The position numbers and the translations under genes are program-made. From Variovorax paradoxus (GTDB lineage: Bacteria > Pseudomonadota > Gammaproteobacteria > Burkholderiales > Burkholderiaceae_C): a DNA stretch of 64,000 nucleotides. The notes beneath the pieces are model-generated. The model did not search any database and was not told the DNA's origin. It saw only the letters and a program-made list of their open reading frames with translations. Where the stretch lies: assembly GCF_030811855.1 (NCBI RefSeq), contig NZ_JAUSRN010000009.1, positions 185,523 through 249,522 on the forward strand, written 5' to 3'. Below, piece after piece: positions 1 through 9,080 of this stretch. Every line of letters begins with the position of its first letter. Positions within the stretch are counted from its first letter, which is position 1.

Positions 1-792
1 CCCAACGGTCCGCTGCCGGTGCACCTGAGCGATTTCATTCGCGAGCGCAGCATCAACCAGGGCGACCCGACGTGGCTCGCCTTTCTCGATAGTTTTTCGC
101 ACCGCTTCTCTCTGCACTTCTACCGGGCCTGGGCACAGGCGCGCCCCGCGGTGGCGCTCGACCGTCCCGGCGAAGACCGGTTCCGGCTCCAGATCGGCGC
201 GCTGGTCGGCATCGGCACGCCGGGGCGCACCGGGCGAGATGAGGTGCACGACGACGCGCGACTGCACTTCTCGGGCTGGCTTGCGCGGCGGGTGCACAAC
301 GTCGAAGGTGTGGAGTCAGTGCTGTGCAGCTACTTCGGCGTGCCGGTGAAGCTGGAGCGCTGGGTCGGCCACTGGATGAGCCTGCCCGCCGGCGAGCTCA
401 CCCGACTCGGCCAAGGCGAGACCTCGCGCTCGATGGGCATGGGCGCGATGCTCGGCACGCGCGCCTGGGACCGGCAGCATCGCGTGCGCCTGCACGTGGG
501 CCCGCTCACGCTCGACCAGTACCGCATGTTCCTTCCGATCGGCGACGCGCAGCCCGTGCTGCAGCGCTGGATGCAGCAACTGCTCGGCGACGAACTCGAG
601 TGGGACGCGCAGCTAGCGCTGCAAGGCGCGCAGGTGCCGCCCACGCGCCTTGGGCAAGCCAAGGGCAACGCGCCGCGCCTCGGATGGATCGCGTGGCTCG
701 GACAGCGCCCGCGCTCGCGCGACGCGGCGGATGTCCGCATCGGCAGCCAGCCCGTTGTGCCGAAGGATCGGCGGCCGGCCGCATTTCAATAA
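1..792 (+). CDS. tssG: T6SS baseplate subunit TssG (5'-truncated by window edge)
   Basis: The reading frame is open from base 1, so the N-terminus lies outside the window; about 263 C-terminal residues are seen. The first visible residues, NGPLPVHLSDFIRER, match the GPLP.HL motif of TssG, and the remainder has the length and Arg/Leu-rich character of that family. TssG forms the T6SS baseplate wedge with TssE, TssF and TssK in the cytoplasm. Its stop is 40 bases before clpV, consistent with one transcript running from upstream baseplate genes. Identification rests on this motif and on the T6SS neighbours. Confidence 0.85.
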   Translation, partial: PNGPLPVHLSDFIRERSINQGDPTWLAFLDSFSHRFSLHFYRAWAQARPAVALDRPGEDRFRLQIGALVGIGTPGRTGRDEVHDDARLHFSGWLARRVHNVEGVESVLCSYFGVPVKLERWVGHWMSLPAGELTRLGQGETSRSMGMGAMLGTRAWDRQHRVRLHVGPLTLDQYRMFLPIGDAQPVLQRWMQQLLGDELEWDAQLALQGAQVPPTRLGQAKGNAPRLGWIAWLGQRPRSRDAADVRIGSQPVVPKDRRPAAFQ

Positions 793-832
793 ACCCAGTT
801 TCCATTCGTCTTGAAGAGATACGGAGTCCTCC

Positions 833-3562
833 ATGAGTGAAATCAGCCGCACCGCCCTTTTTGGCAAGCTCAACTCGCTGGCCTACAAGGCCATTGAAGG
901 CGCTACCGTGTTCTGCAAGATGCGCGGTAATCCGTACGTGGAGCTGGAGCACTGGTTCGCGCAGCTGCTGCAGGCGCAGGACTCCGACCTGCATCGCGTG
1001 ATCCAGCACTACGGCCTGGACGTGTCGGTCATCGCCAAGGACATCACGGCCGCGCTCGACCGCCTGCCGCGCGGCGCCACCGCCATCAGCGATTTTTCTC
1101 CGCACATCGAGAACGCCATCGAGCGCGCATGGACCTACGCCACGCTCCAGTTCGGCGAGGCGCAGGTGCGCACCGGCTACATCTTGGTCGGCATGCTGAA
1201 GACGCAGAGCCTGCGCAACCCGCTCTTCGGTCTGTCCAAGCAGTTCGAGAAGGTGAAGGTCGAGGACCTGGCCGACAACTTCGTGAAGATCTGCGACCCT
1301 TCGCCCGAATCGCAGATGCGCGCGCAGGACGGCACCGGCATGGGCAGCGGTGCACCGGGCGAAGACTCCGGCGCCATGGCGCCTGCCGCCATGGGCAAGG
1401 GCGATGCCCTCAAGAAATTTGCTGTCGACCTGACCGAGAAGGCGAAAAAGGGAGAGATGGATCCGGTGACCGGGCGGGACGAGGAAATCCGCCAGATCGT
1501 CGACATCCTGATGCGGCGCCGCCAGAACAACCCGCTCTTGACGGGTGAAGCCGGCGTTGGCAAGACCGCGGTGGTGGAAGGCTTCGCGCAGCGCCTGGCG
1601 CGCGGTGACGTGCCGCCGCAGCTGAAAGACGTGAAGCTGCTCACGCTCGACATCGGCCTGTTGCAGGCGGGCGCGAGCATGAAGGGCGAGTTCGAGCAGC
1701 GGCTGCGCCAGGTGATCGACGAGGTGCAGAGCTCGCCGACGCCCATCATTCTTTTCATCGACGAGATCCACACGCTGGTGGGCGCGGGCGGAGCGGCGGG
1801 CACCGGCGACGCGGCCAACCTCTTGAAGCCGGCGCTGGCGCGCGGCAACTTGCGCACCATCGGCGCCACCACCTGGGCCGAATACAAGAAATACATCGAG
1901 AAGGACCCGGCGCTCACGCGGCGCTTCCAGGTGGTGCAGGTGCCCGAGCCCGACGAGGTGAAGGCCATTCTCATGCTGCGCGGCGTGGCCAGCGTGCTCG
2001 AGAAGCACCACCGCGTGCAGCTGCTCGACGAGGCCATCGAGGCGGCCGTGAAGCTTTCGCACCGCTACATTCCCGCGCGCCAGCTGCCCGACAAGGCCGT
2101 GAGCCTGCTCGACACCGCATGCGCTCGCGTGGCCGTGTCGCAGCACGCAACGCCGCCCGAGGTGGAAGACTGCATGCGGCGTATCGAAGGCCTCACGGTC
2201 GAGCAGGAGATCATCGGTCGCGAAGAAGCCATTGGCATCGACGTGACCAAACGCGCCGCGCAGGTGTCGGCGCTGCTGGCCGAATCGAAGGTGCAGCTCG
2301 ATGCGCTCAATGCGCGCTGGCAGGAGGAGAAGGGGCTGGTCGACAGGCTGCTCGAGTTGCGCAGTAAATTGCGTGCGGGCAGCAAGCCGGTGGACACCGC
2401 TTCTGCCGAGGGCAATGCGAAGGCCGACGTGCCCCCACCCCAGCCCTCCCCCAGCGGGGGAGGGAGCGAAGACCGCGCCGCGCTGCTTGAAGAACTGCAT
2501 GCGCTGCAGGCCAAGATCCATGCGGTGCAGGGCGAGTCGCCGCTCATCTTGCCTTCGGTCGATGAGCAGGCAGTGGCCTCGGTGGTGGCGGACTGGACCG
2601 GCATTCCCGTCGGCCGCATGGTGAAGAACGAAGTGGAGGCGGTGCTCAAGCTCGCCGACACGCTCAACCAGCGCGTCATCGGCCAGAAGCACGGCCTGGA
2701 GATGATCGCGCGCCGAATTCAAACGTCTCGCGCGCGGCTCGACAACCCGCAAAAGCCCATCGGCGTGTTCATGCTCTGCGGCACCTCGGGCGTCGGCAAG
2801 ACCGAGACCGCGCTGGCGCTGGCCGAGGCGCTCTACGGCGGCGAGCAGAACATCATCACCATCAACATGAGCGAGTTCCAGGAGGCGCACACCGTCTCCA
2901 CACTCAAGGGCGCGCCGCCCGGCTACGTGGGCTACGGCGAGGGCGGCATCCTGACCGAGGCCGTGCGCCGCCGGCCCTACAGCGTGGTGCTGCTCGACGA
3001 GGTGGAAAAGGCCCACCCCGACGTGCACGAGATCTTCTTCCAGGTGTTCGACAAGGGCTGGATGGAAGACGGCGAGGGCCGCATGATCGACTTCAAGAAC
3101 ACGATCATCCTGCTCACCACCAATGCCGGCAGCGAGCTGGTGATGAGCATGTGCCGCGACCCCGAGCTGCTGCCCGATTCCAACGCACTGGCCGATGCGC
3201 TGAAGGCGCCGCTGATGAAGGTGTTCCCGCCCGCATTGCTGGGCCGCATCGTCACCATTCCCTATTACCCGCTGTCGCCCGAGATGATGAAGAAGATCGT
3301 GCGGCTGCAGCTGGGTCGCATCAAGAAGCGCGTCGAGACCAACCACGGCGTGCCCTTCGAGTACAGCGAGGCGGTGGTCGAGCAGGTGGTTGCGCGCTGC
3401 CAGGACCCGGAGTCCGGCGGCCGCGTGATCGACGCGATCCTGACCAACACGGTACTGCCGACCATCTCGGTCGAGTACCTGCAGCGGCTGGCGTCCGGCG
3501 GCGAGATCCGCCGTGTGGCGCTCGACGTGAAGGACGCCGACTTCACCTACGCCTTTGATTGA
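833..3562 (+). CDS. clpV: T6SS sheath-disassembly ATPase ClpV (TssH)
   Basis: 909-residue class 1 AAA+ unfoldase that recycles contracted TssB/TssC sheaths in the cytoplasm. Order: N-domain (about 1-160), first AAA+ module with Walker A GEAGVGKT at 238-245 and Walker B IILFIDE near 305-311, coiled-coil middle region, second AAA+ module with Walker A GTSGVGKT at 650-657 and Walker B VVLLDE near 720. ATG start follows the tssG stop closely. Odd point: just before the second module, residues about 532-548 are a Pro/Gly/Ser stretch encoded by a perfect GC palindrome, probably an in-frame repeat insertion. Presence beside vgrG, tssABC and hcp separates it from housekeeping ClpB. Confidence 0.96.
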   Translation: MSEISRTALFGKLNSLAYKAIEGATVFCKMRGNPYVELEHWFAQLLQAQDSDLHRVIQHYGLDVSVIAKDITAALDRLPRGATAISDFSPHIENAIERAWTYATLQFGEAQVRTGYILVGMLKTQSLRNPLFGLSKQFEKVKVEDLADNFVKICDPSPESQMRAQDGTGMGSGAPGEDSGAMAPAAMGKGDALKKFAVDLTEKAKKGEMDPVTGRDEEIRQIVDILMRRRQNNPLLTGEAGVGKTAVVEGFAQRLARGDVPPQLKDVKLLTLDIGLLQAGASMKGEFEQRLRQVIDEVQSSPTPIILFIDEIHTLVGAGGAAGTGDAANLLKPALARGNLRTIGATTWAEYKKYIEKDPALTRRFQVVQVPEPDEVKAILMLRGVASVLEKHHRVQLLDEAIEAAVKLSHRYIPARQLPDKAVSLLDTACARVAVSQHATPPEVEDCMRRIEGLTVEQEIIGREEAIGIDVTKRAAQVSALLAESKVQLDALNARWQEEKGLVDRLLELRSKLRAGSKPVDTASAEGNAKADVPPPQPSPSGGGSEDRAALLEELHALQAKIHAVQGESPLILPSVDEQAVASVVADWTGIPVGRMVKNEVEAVLKLADTLNQRVIGQKHGLEMIARRIQTSRARLDNPQKPIGVFMLCGTSGVGKTETALALAEALYGGEQNIITINMSEFQEAHTVSTLKGAPPGYVGYGEGGILTEAVRRRPYSVVLLDEVEKAHPDVHEIFFQVFDKGWMEDGEGRMIDFKNTIILLTTNAGSELVMSMCRDPELLPDSNALADALKAPLMKVFPPALLGRIVTIPYYPLSPEMMKKIVRLQLGRIKKRVETNHGVPFEYSEAVVEQVVARCQDPESGGRVIDAILTNTVLPTISVEYLQRLASGGEIRRVALDVKDADFTYAFD
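2430..2468 (+). repeat. REP-like GC palindrome inside clpV
   Basis: Nine-base perfect arms CCCTCCCCC (2444-2452) and GGGGGAGGG (2456-2464) flank the loop AGC. Preceding bases continue the C-rich character (GCCCCCACCCCAG). It is translated in frame as a Pro-rich then Gly-rich segment. C-rich palindromes of this shape are dispersed extragenic repeats in many betaproteobacteria. Its presence inside a conserved gene is inferred to be an insertion tolerated by the linker. Confidence 0.6.
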
Positions 3563-3582
3563 AACAACACAAGCATTCCGAC

Positions 3583-6459
3583 ATGGCTGAAGAAAAGTTC
3601 CACATCAAGAGCGAATCGCCCGCCGTCGACGATCTGATGTTCTGGAGCCTTGCGGGGCACGAGTCGCTGTCGCGTGCTTCGTTCTACGAGCTCACGGTGG
3701 TCTCCAAGAACCGGGCAATCAGCGCGACCGACATCCTGGGCCGCGCTTTCGACGTCGTGATCGATTTTGCCGATGCGGACGGCGGCACGCACCAGCGGCA
3801 CTGCCATGGCCACGCGGTGCGCTTTGTGCGCGTCCATGAACTCGGACGCCATTTCGAGTATCGAATCACCCTGCGCTCCTGGTTCTGGCTGCTGACCAAG
3901 CGGAAGAACTCGCGCATCTTTCAGGTGAAGCCCACCTTGGAAGTGTTCGATGCGACGCTGGATGACAGTCCCATCAAGCGTGTCAAGAAGACCAATGTCG
4001 ACCAGGTCATCGGCAAGCACGACGCACTGCGCTACTGCGTGCAGTTCGAAGAGACCGACTACAACTTTCTGTCCCGGCTGATGGAGCAGGAGGGCATTCA
4101 CTACTGGTTCGATGCGCACGACGCCCCCGGCACGATGTACCTGGCCGATGCCAGCGACATTGCACACGCGGCACTTCCCGTCGCCGACACGCTCGCGCAT
4201 GTGACCGAGCAACGCAGCGAAGCACGCTTCAACGAGATCAGCCGCTGGGTTTCGGCCACTCGTCTGGATACGGGCAAGTACGCTTCGACCGACAGCAACT
4301 TCAAGACGATCAACACGCTTCTCAGCGTGACGGCCGACGGCTCCGGCGATTGCGAGTTGGCTGATTTCGAAAGCTTCGAATTTCCCGGGGGTTATTTCCA
4401 CAAGGAAACGTCCGATGTCGTCGGCGCGGTTCGCCGGGATGAATTGGTCGGCCGCCGCGAGCGGCACTGGGCCCTGACTGCCTGGCCCGACGTGGCCGCG
4501 GGCCGCAGCTTCAAGTTCGAGGGCGACCCCGACGGCACGCGTGACGGCGAATACACCATCGCAGCCTGCACGTTCTTCGTGAGCCATCCTGGCTATGAGG
4601 GCCTGGACCAAGCGCCGCAGCCGCAGCCGGTGGCAGACATGCTGCGCGCGGTGCTGGCTGACGATCCGCCCAACCTGGAGAACCTGGGCATCATCCAGGA
4701 CTTGTTCGAAAGCGCGCCGCAACTGCGCGGCGACGGGCGCGATGCCAGCGTCTTCGTGACGACGGTCATGCCGCAGGCCATGCCCTACCGGCCGCCTCGC
4801 CTGACGCCGTTCGTCAAGATGCCCGGCTTGCAGTCGGCCATCGTCGTAGGGCCCAAAGGCCAGGAGAACGAGCCCTATGTCGATGAGTTCGGCCGGGTCA
4901 AGGTCCACTTCCATTGGGACCGCTACGACGAGCGCGACGAGAAGTCCACTTGCTGGGTGCGCGTGTCCCAGCCCTGGGCAGGCAAGAGCTGGGGCGGCTA
5001 TTTCATGCCGCGCATCGGGCAAGAGGTGCTGGTCGATTTCCTGGAGGGCAATCCGAACCGCCCGGTGATCGTGGGCCGGGTCTACAACGACGACCAGCCG
5101 ATCCCCTACGAGTCGCCCACGCAAAGCGGCTTCAAGACCCGATCGACGCCCAAGGGAGGCGCAGGAAACTACAACGAGATCATGTTCGAGGACAAGAAGG
5201 GCGCCGAGAACATCAACATTCATGCCGAGCGCAACATGTCGCGCTCGGTCGAGGTGGACGATTCGATTTCCATCGGGCGCGACCAAAGCAGCACCGTGGA
5301 CCGCGACCGCACGGCACTGGTGAAGCGCAACGAGAAGAACACGGTGGCCGAGGTGCAGACCAACGTGGTGGGCATTTCCCAGAGCAACACCATCGGTTCG
5401 GGCGGCCAGAAGACGCAAGTCGCGGGGTTCCAGGAAAACATCTTCTATGCCGGCCAGAAGACCTCTGTCGTCGGCATGCAGAACCTGACCGTGACCGCCA
5501 ACCAGGACAACGCCATCGGCGGCTTTCAGAAGACGGTAGTTGGTGCCAACATGGACGTGGGAGTGGTCGGCTTCCAGACGACCTCCGTCGGTGCCGACAG
5601 TGCGTTGCTGGTGACCGGCAACACAAAGATCCAGAGCGGGGGCGTGCGCAATGACGTGACCGGCGGCAAGCACGCCATCATGGCCAACGAGATCAAATTG
5701 GTGAGCAACACCAATATCGAGCTGATCGCGGTCGCCAACATCAATGCCACCTCCGTGGGCTCGAACACCACCGTGCTGGGAACCAATTCCAGCGGCTATA
5801 TCGGCTCCAACAGCGAAGCCAATCTGGGCATGAATCGTTCGACCTTCATCGGACTGAACATGAGCAATGCCCTGGCGGTGGACATCTCGAATTTCCTGGG
5901 TGCCCAGATCGAGAACACGGCGGCCGTTCGCCTGACCAACGTGGCCGCCGCTTGCATCAGCCAGAAAACGATCGACGTCAACCTGACCACGCTGGAGGTG
6001 ATCGGCGGCGGAGCAGGCGCGGGTGCCGCGGCAGCCAGCAGCACGGCGGGAATGGTTGCAGGATTCGCAATCGGGGCCGCGTCGGTAGTCGCCGGGCTGT
6101 TCGACGTCGCCGCAACTTTCGAGCAGTACGAGAAGGCGGAGGCGGACCTCAAGGCAGCCGCCGCCGAGGCGAATGCGCAGGGGTTGACGGCGCTCGGCAG
6201 CAGGCTCGGCCGGCTTGCCGACATCGCCAGCCGCCGCCGCACGGAGGGCGCCCTGGCGGCGATCCCGCTGGTAGGCGGCGTTGCTGTGGCTGGCGCCGAA
6301 CTGCTGGGAGGCACCGCGGCTGAAGCGAGCGGCGACGCCCTGGGCAAAGCGCCGCACGCCGCCGCCGGAGCCGCCCCGGCGCTTCCCGCCGCTCCGGTGA
6401 TACCGGCGGTGCCGCCCATTCCAGCGGCTCCGCCCCGCTATGTGCCGCCCGGCGGCTGA
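3583..6459 (+). CDS. vgrG: T6SS spike protein VgrG (TssI) with C-terminal extension
   Basis: About 958 residues. An N-terminal gp27-like part (about 1-330) is followed by a gp5 OB-fold whose diagnostic stretch begins DEFGRVKVHFHWD near residue 432. A long beta-helix of glycine/asparagine/valine repeats runs from about 560 to 790. After that comes a Gly/Ala hydrophobic segment near 806-840 and a Pro/Ala-rich tail from about 924. The trimer would cap the Hcp tube and carry effectors or a PAAR tip. ATG at 3583 was chosen; an in-frame TTG at 3559 overlaps the clpV stop and has no better ribosome site. The tail is longer than a minimal VgrG and could be a docking or effector segment. No toxin fold is recognised. 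Confidence 0.95.
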   Translation: MAEEKFHIKSESPAVDDLMFWSLAGHESLSRASFYELTVVSKNRAISATDILGRAFDVVIDFADADGGTHQRHCHGHAVRFVRVHELGRHFEYRITLRSWFWLLTKRKNSRIFQVKPTLEVFDATLDDSPIKRVKKTNVDQVIGKHDALRYCVQFEETDYNFLSRLMEQEGIHYWFDAHDAPGTMYLADASDIAHAALPVADTLAHVTEQRSEARFNEISRWVSATRLDTGKYASTDSNFKTINTLLSVTADGSGDCELADFESFEFPGGYFHKETSDVVGAVRRDELVGRRERHWALTAWPDVAAGRSFKFEGDPDGTRDGEYTIAACTFFVSHPGYEGLDQAPQPQPVADMLRAVLADDPPNLENLGIIQDLFESAPQLRGDGRDASVFVTTVMPQAMPYRPPRLTPFVKMPGLQSAIVVGPKGQENEPYVDEFGRVKVHFHWDRYDERDEKSTCWVRVSQPWAGKSWGGYFMPRIGQEVLVDFLEGNPNRPVIVGRVYNDDQPIPYESPTQSGFKTRSTPKGGAGNYNEIMFEDKKGAENINIHAERNMSRSVEVDDSISIGRDQSSTVDRDRTALVKRNEKNTVAEVQTNVVGISQSNTIGSGGQKTQVAGFQENIFYAGQKTSVVGMQNLTVTANQDNAIGGFQKTVVGANMDVGVVGFQTTSVGADSALLVTGNTKIQSGGVRNDVTGGKHAIMANEIKLVSNTNIELIAVANINATSVGSNTTVLGTNSSGYIGSNSEANLGMNRSTFIGLNMSNALAVDISNFLGAQIENTAAVRLTNVAAACISQKTIDVNLTTLEVIGGGAGAGAAAASSTAGMVAGFAIGAASVVAGLFDVAATFEQYEKAEADLKAAAAEANAQGLTALGSRLGRLADIASRRRTEGALAAIPLVGGVAVAGAELLGGTAAEASGDALGKAPHAAAGAAPALPAAPVIPAVPPIPAAPPRYVPPGG

Positions 6460-6467
6460 GCCCGGCC

Positions 6468-9080
6468 ATGCAAGTCATCAAGCCCCAAGCACTCGGACTG
6501 TCCACAAGGCCCATTGAATACCGCAAGCGCTTTGGCCTGTGTGTCACGGCGGCGCTGCATGTTCCCTTTGCGCAGGGAGAGCGCGGCACCTTGTGGGGCG
6601 AACAGTCCATGTGGGATTTCCTCGCGCAGGAGATGGCCGTACCGCTGATCGACGAAGGCGTGGCCAAGCTGACGGCTGAGTTCCTGGTGCATGGCAGTGC
6701 CTACCCGCCGCCCGATACACCTTCGGCCTGTGCCGTGCGCGCGCGCTTCGGTGCGCGCGAGAAGACGCTGCTGGTTTTCGGTGAACGCAACTGGGCAGGG
6801 GGCGCCGTGCAACCCAGCCGGCCGCAGCCATTCGACCGGATGCCCATCGACTGGGCGCATGCCTACGGCGGGGCGGACTTTGCCGCCAATCCGGCAGGCA
6901 AGGGACGCACTGCCGTCGAGGGTGCGCGCGCCCTGCCCAACATCGAGTCGCCCCATGAGCGCCTGCTGCGGCCCGACCACGCGGTTTCACCCGCGGGGTT
7001 CGGTGCTCTGGAGGCGACTCATCCACACCGCGCGCAGTACCGCGGAACCTTCGACGCCACCTACCTCCAAGAGCATGCACCCGGTTTTCCGCCCGATCTG
7101 GACTGGCGCCATTTCAACCTGGCGCCTCCGGATCAGTGGTTCGACAGTTCCTTGCAAGGCGACGAGGCATTTTCCTTCGACCACATGCACCCGGTGCATG
7201 CGCACCTGCAAGGTCGGCTGCCGGGCTTCCGTGCGAGGGTGTTCGCGGGCTATCGCATGCCCGATGAAGGCGAGCCCCGGCTGCGCGAAGTACCTCTGCG
7301 CCTGACGACCGTCTGGTTCTTCCCTCATGCGGAGCGTGCCGTGGTGCTGTTCCAGGGAATGGCCGAGGTGGATACGGACGACGGCTCGGACGTCGTGTCC
7401 CTGATGGGCGCGGTGGAGCGCCTGGGAGAGTCGCGCCCGGATGCGCACTATGTGGATGCGATCGCGCGGCGCGCCGATCCCCGAATGGGCAGTGTCCATA
7501 TGCTGAACGACGCAGACCTTCTGCCGGACGGCGTGGACACCAGCGACCCTGCACTCGATGCCGCCCGCGCGAATTTCGCCATGGATGGCCTGCAAGGCGA
7601 CGCACAGTTCCTGCGTGCGCAGACGGAGGTCACGCTGGCGCGCGAGGAGGTGCGTGCGCAAGGCAAGGATCCCGATGCCATGGGCATTCGCATGCCGGCG
7701 CGTGAGAAGGTTCCCACCGGCGCCGCCTTGGCGCCGTATGTCGAGCAGAAGATCAAGGAGGCGGAGCGCCAGCAATGGGCAATGCTTGAGGACGTAGTGA
7801 CGCAGGCGGAAAAGGCGCTGGATTTTGCCGCCGCGCAAAAGCTTCCTCTCGCGTCGCTGCAGCATCGCGGACCACCGCGCGCCGGCGCGGAGGCTCGCCT
7901 CGATGTCCTGCGCGCGAGCTTTGCCGCCGCACCGCAGCAGCAATTCGGCCAGATCACGGCGGGGCTCTACGGCAAGCTCATTCAGCTCGAGGCCGTCGAG
8001 CGCACGGCCTATCGGCAGTCGGCGCATGAACAGGCGCCGGCCCTGCCGATGGCGCAGGACGAGGCCTCTGCGCTGCGTGCCGAAGTCGAGCGCGGCATTG
8101 CGAAAGGACTCAGGTACTTTGCGGAAATGGACTTCACCGGGGCCGATCTGTCGGACCTGGATTTGCGTGGGGCGAACTTTTCCGGCGCATGGCTGGAAAG
8201 CGCGAATCTCGCGAGGTCGAACCTCTCTGGCGCCGACTTTTCGCGCGCCGTGCTCGCGCATGCCGACCTGAAGCAGGCGATTGCGGTCGGCGGGCGTTTC
8301 GCCGAGGCGAACCTGGGCAAGGCCGGTTTGTCCGGCACCGTTTTCGATGATGCGGATCTCCGCGGCGCGGTACTCAGTGGTTGCCAACTGGCCGAAACCC
8401 AGATGCGCCGCGCGCAACTCTCGGGCGCGCAGCTGCTCGACACCCGATGGGGCATTGCAGACTGGAGCGGCGTGCACGCGGTGCGCCAGCTGTTCTACAA
8501 GCTGGACCTCAAGGGGTTGATCCTTGCCGAAGCCGACCTGAGAGGCTGCAGCTTCGTCGAATGCGACCTTGGAGGCTGTGATCTGCGTGTTGCCAACTTG
8601 CAGGGAGCGAGCTTCGTGAACTGCAAGCTCGACAATGCCCGGCTTGCCGGCGTCCAGGCCGAGGGAGCGGTATTCGCCCAGGGCTGCAGCCTGGCGGGGG
8701 CCGATCTTCGCGACGCGCGGCTCGAGCGCAGCAATCTTGGCGAAACGAACCTCGACGGTGCCAAGCTGATGCGTGCACGGCTCGATGGCGCCAATCTCGG
8801 CTTCGCAAGCCTGGCAGGGGCCGACCTGAGGCTGGCCAGCGCCAAGAGCGCCATTCTGCGCAAGGCCGTATTGCGCCACGCCGCCATGGCCGGCGCGGAT
8901 CTGTCGGGCGCGGTCATGCAACACGCCGACCTGCGCGGTGCCGACCTGCGCCGAAGCAGCCTGTTCGGCGCCGATCTCTCGCGCGTTCGACTCGATGGCG
9001 ACGTGAATTTCGAACACGCGCTGCTCAAGCGGGCCCGCACCTGGCCCCGCCTCACGCCAGAGCAGCAGGCGGCGCCATGA
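6468..9080 (+). CDS. DUF2169 T6SS adaptor with C-terminal pentapeptide repeats
   Basis: 870 residues. The first 300 or so match the DUF2169 pattern (conserved VTAALHVPF-like strand, PFDRMPIDWAHAYGG motif), a family found beside vgrG genes and regarded as an effector chaperone or adaptor. From about residue 554 onward the protein is tandem pentapeptide repeats of the A(D/N)LxG type, predicted to fold as a right-handed quadrilateral beta-helix. ATG lies eight bases after the vgrG stop, and the 3' end overlaps the next gene (ATGA), so the two are probably translationally coupled. Inferred role: linking cargo to the VgrG/PAAR tip. No catalytic motif is visible. Confidence 0.85.
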   Translation: MQVIKPQALGLSTRPIEYRKRFGLCVTAALHVPFAQGERGTLWGEQSMWDFLAQEMAVPLIDEGVAKLTAEFLVHGSAYPPPDTPSACAVRARFGAREKTLLVFGERNWAGGAVQPSRPQPFDRMPIDWAHAYGGADFAANPAGKGRTAVEGARALPNIESPHERLLRPDHAVSPAGFGALEATHPHRAQYRGTFDATYLQEHAPGFPPDLDWRHFNLAPPDQWFDSSLQGDEAFSFDHMHPVHAHLQGRLPGFRARVFAGYRMPDEGEPRLREVPLRLTTVWFFPHAERAVVLFQGMAEVDTDDGSDVVSLMGAVERLGESRPDAHYVDAIARRADPRMGSVHMLNDADLLPDGVDTSDPALDAARANFAMDGLQGDAQFLRAQTEVTLAREEVRAQGKDPDAMGIRMPAREKVPTGAALAPYVEQKIKEAERQQWAMLEDVVTQAEKALDFAAAQKLPLASLQHRGPPRAGAEARLDVLRASFAAAPQQQFGQITAGLYGKLIQLEAVERTAYRQSAHEQAPALPMAQDEASALRAEVERGIAKGLRYFAEMDFTGADLSDLDLRGANFSGAWLESANLARSNLSGADFSRAVLAHADLKQAIAVGGRFAEANLGKAGLSGTVFDDADLRGAVLSGCQLAETQMRRAQLSGAQLLDTRWGIADWSGVHAVRQLFYKLDLKGLILAEADLRGCSFVECDLGGCDLRVANLQGASFVNCKLDNARLAGVQAEGAVFAQGCSLAGADLRDARLERSNLGETNLDGAKLMRARLDGANLGFASLAGADLRLASAKSAILRKAVLRHAAMAGADLSGAVMQHADLRGADLRRSSLFGADLSRVRLDGDVNFEHALLKRARTWPRLTPEQQAAP

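Noticed and set aside
506..3346. 946-codon minus-strand frame opposite clpV
   Set aside because: Shadow of clpV codon bias, with low-complexity His/Leu/Arg sequence and no start context.
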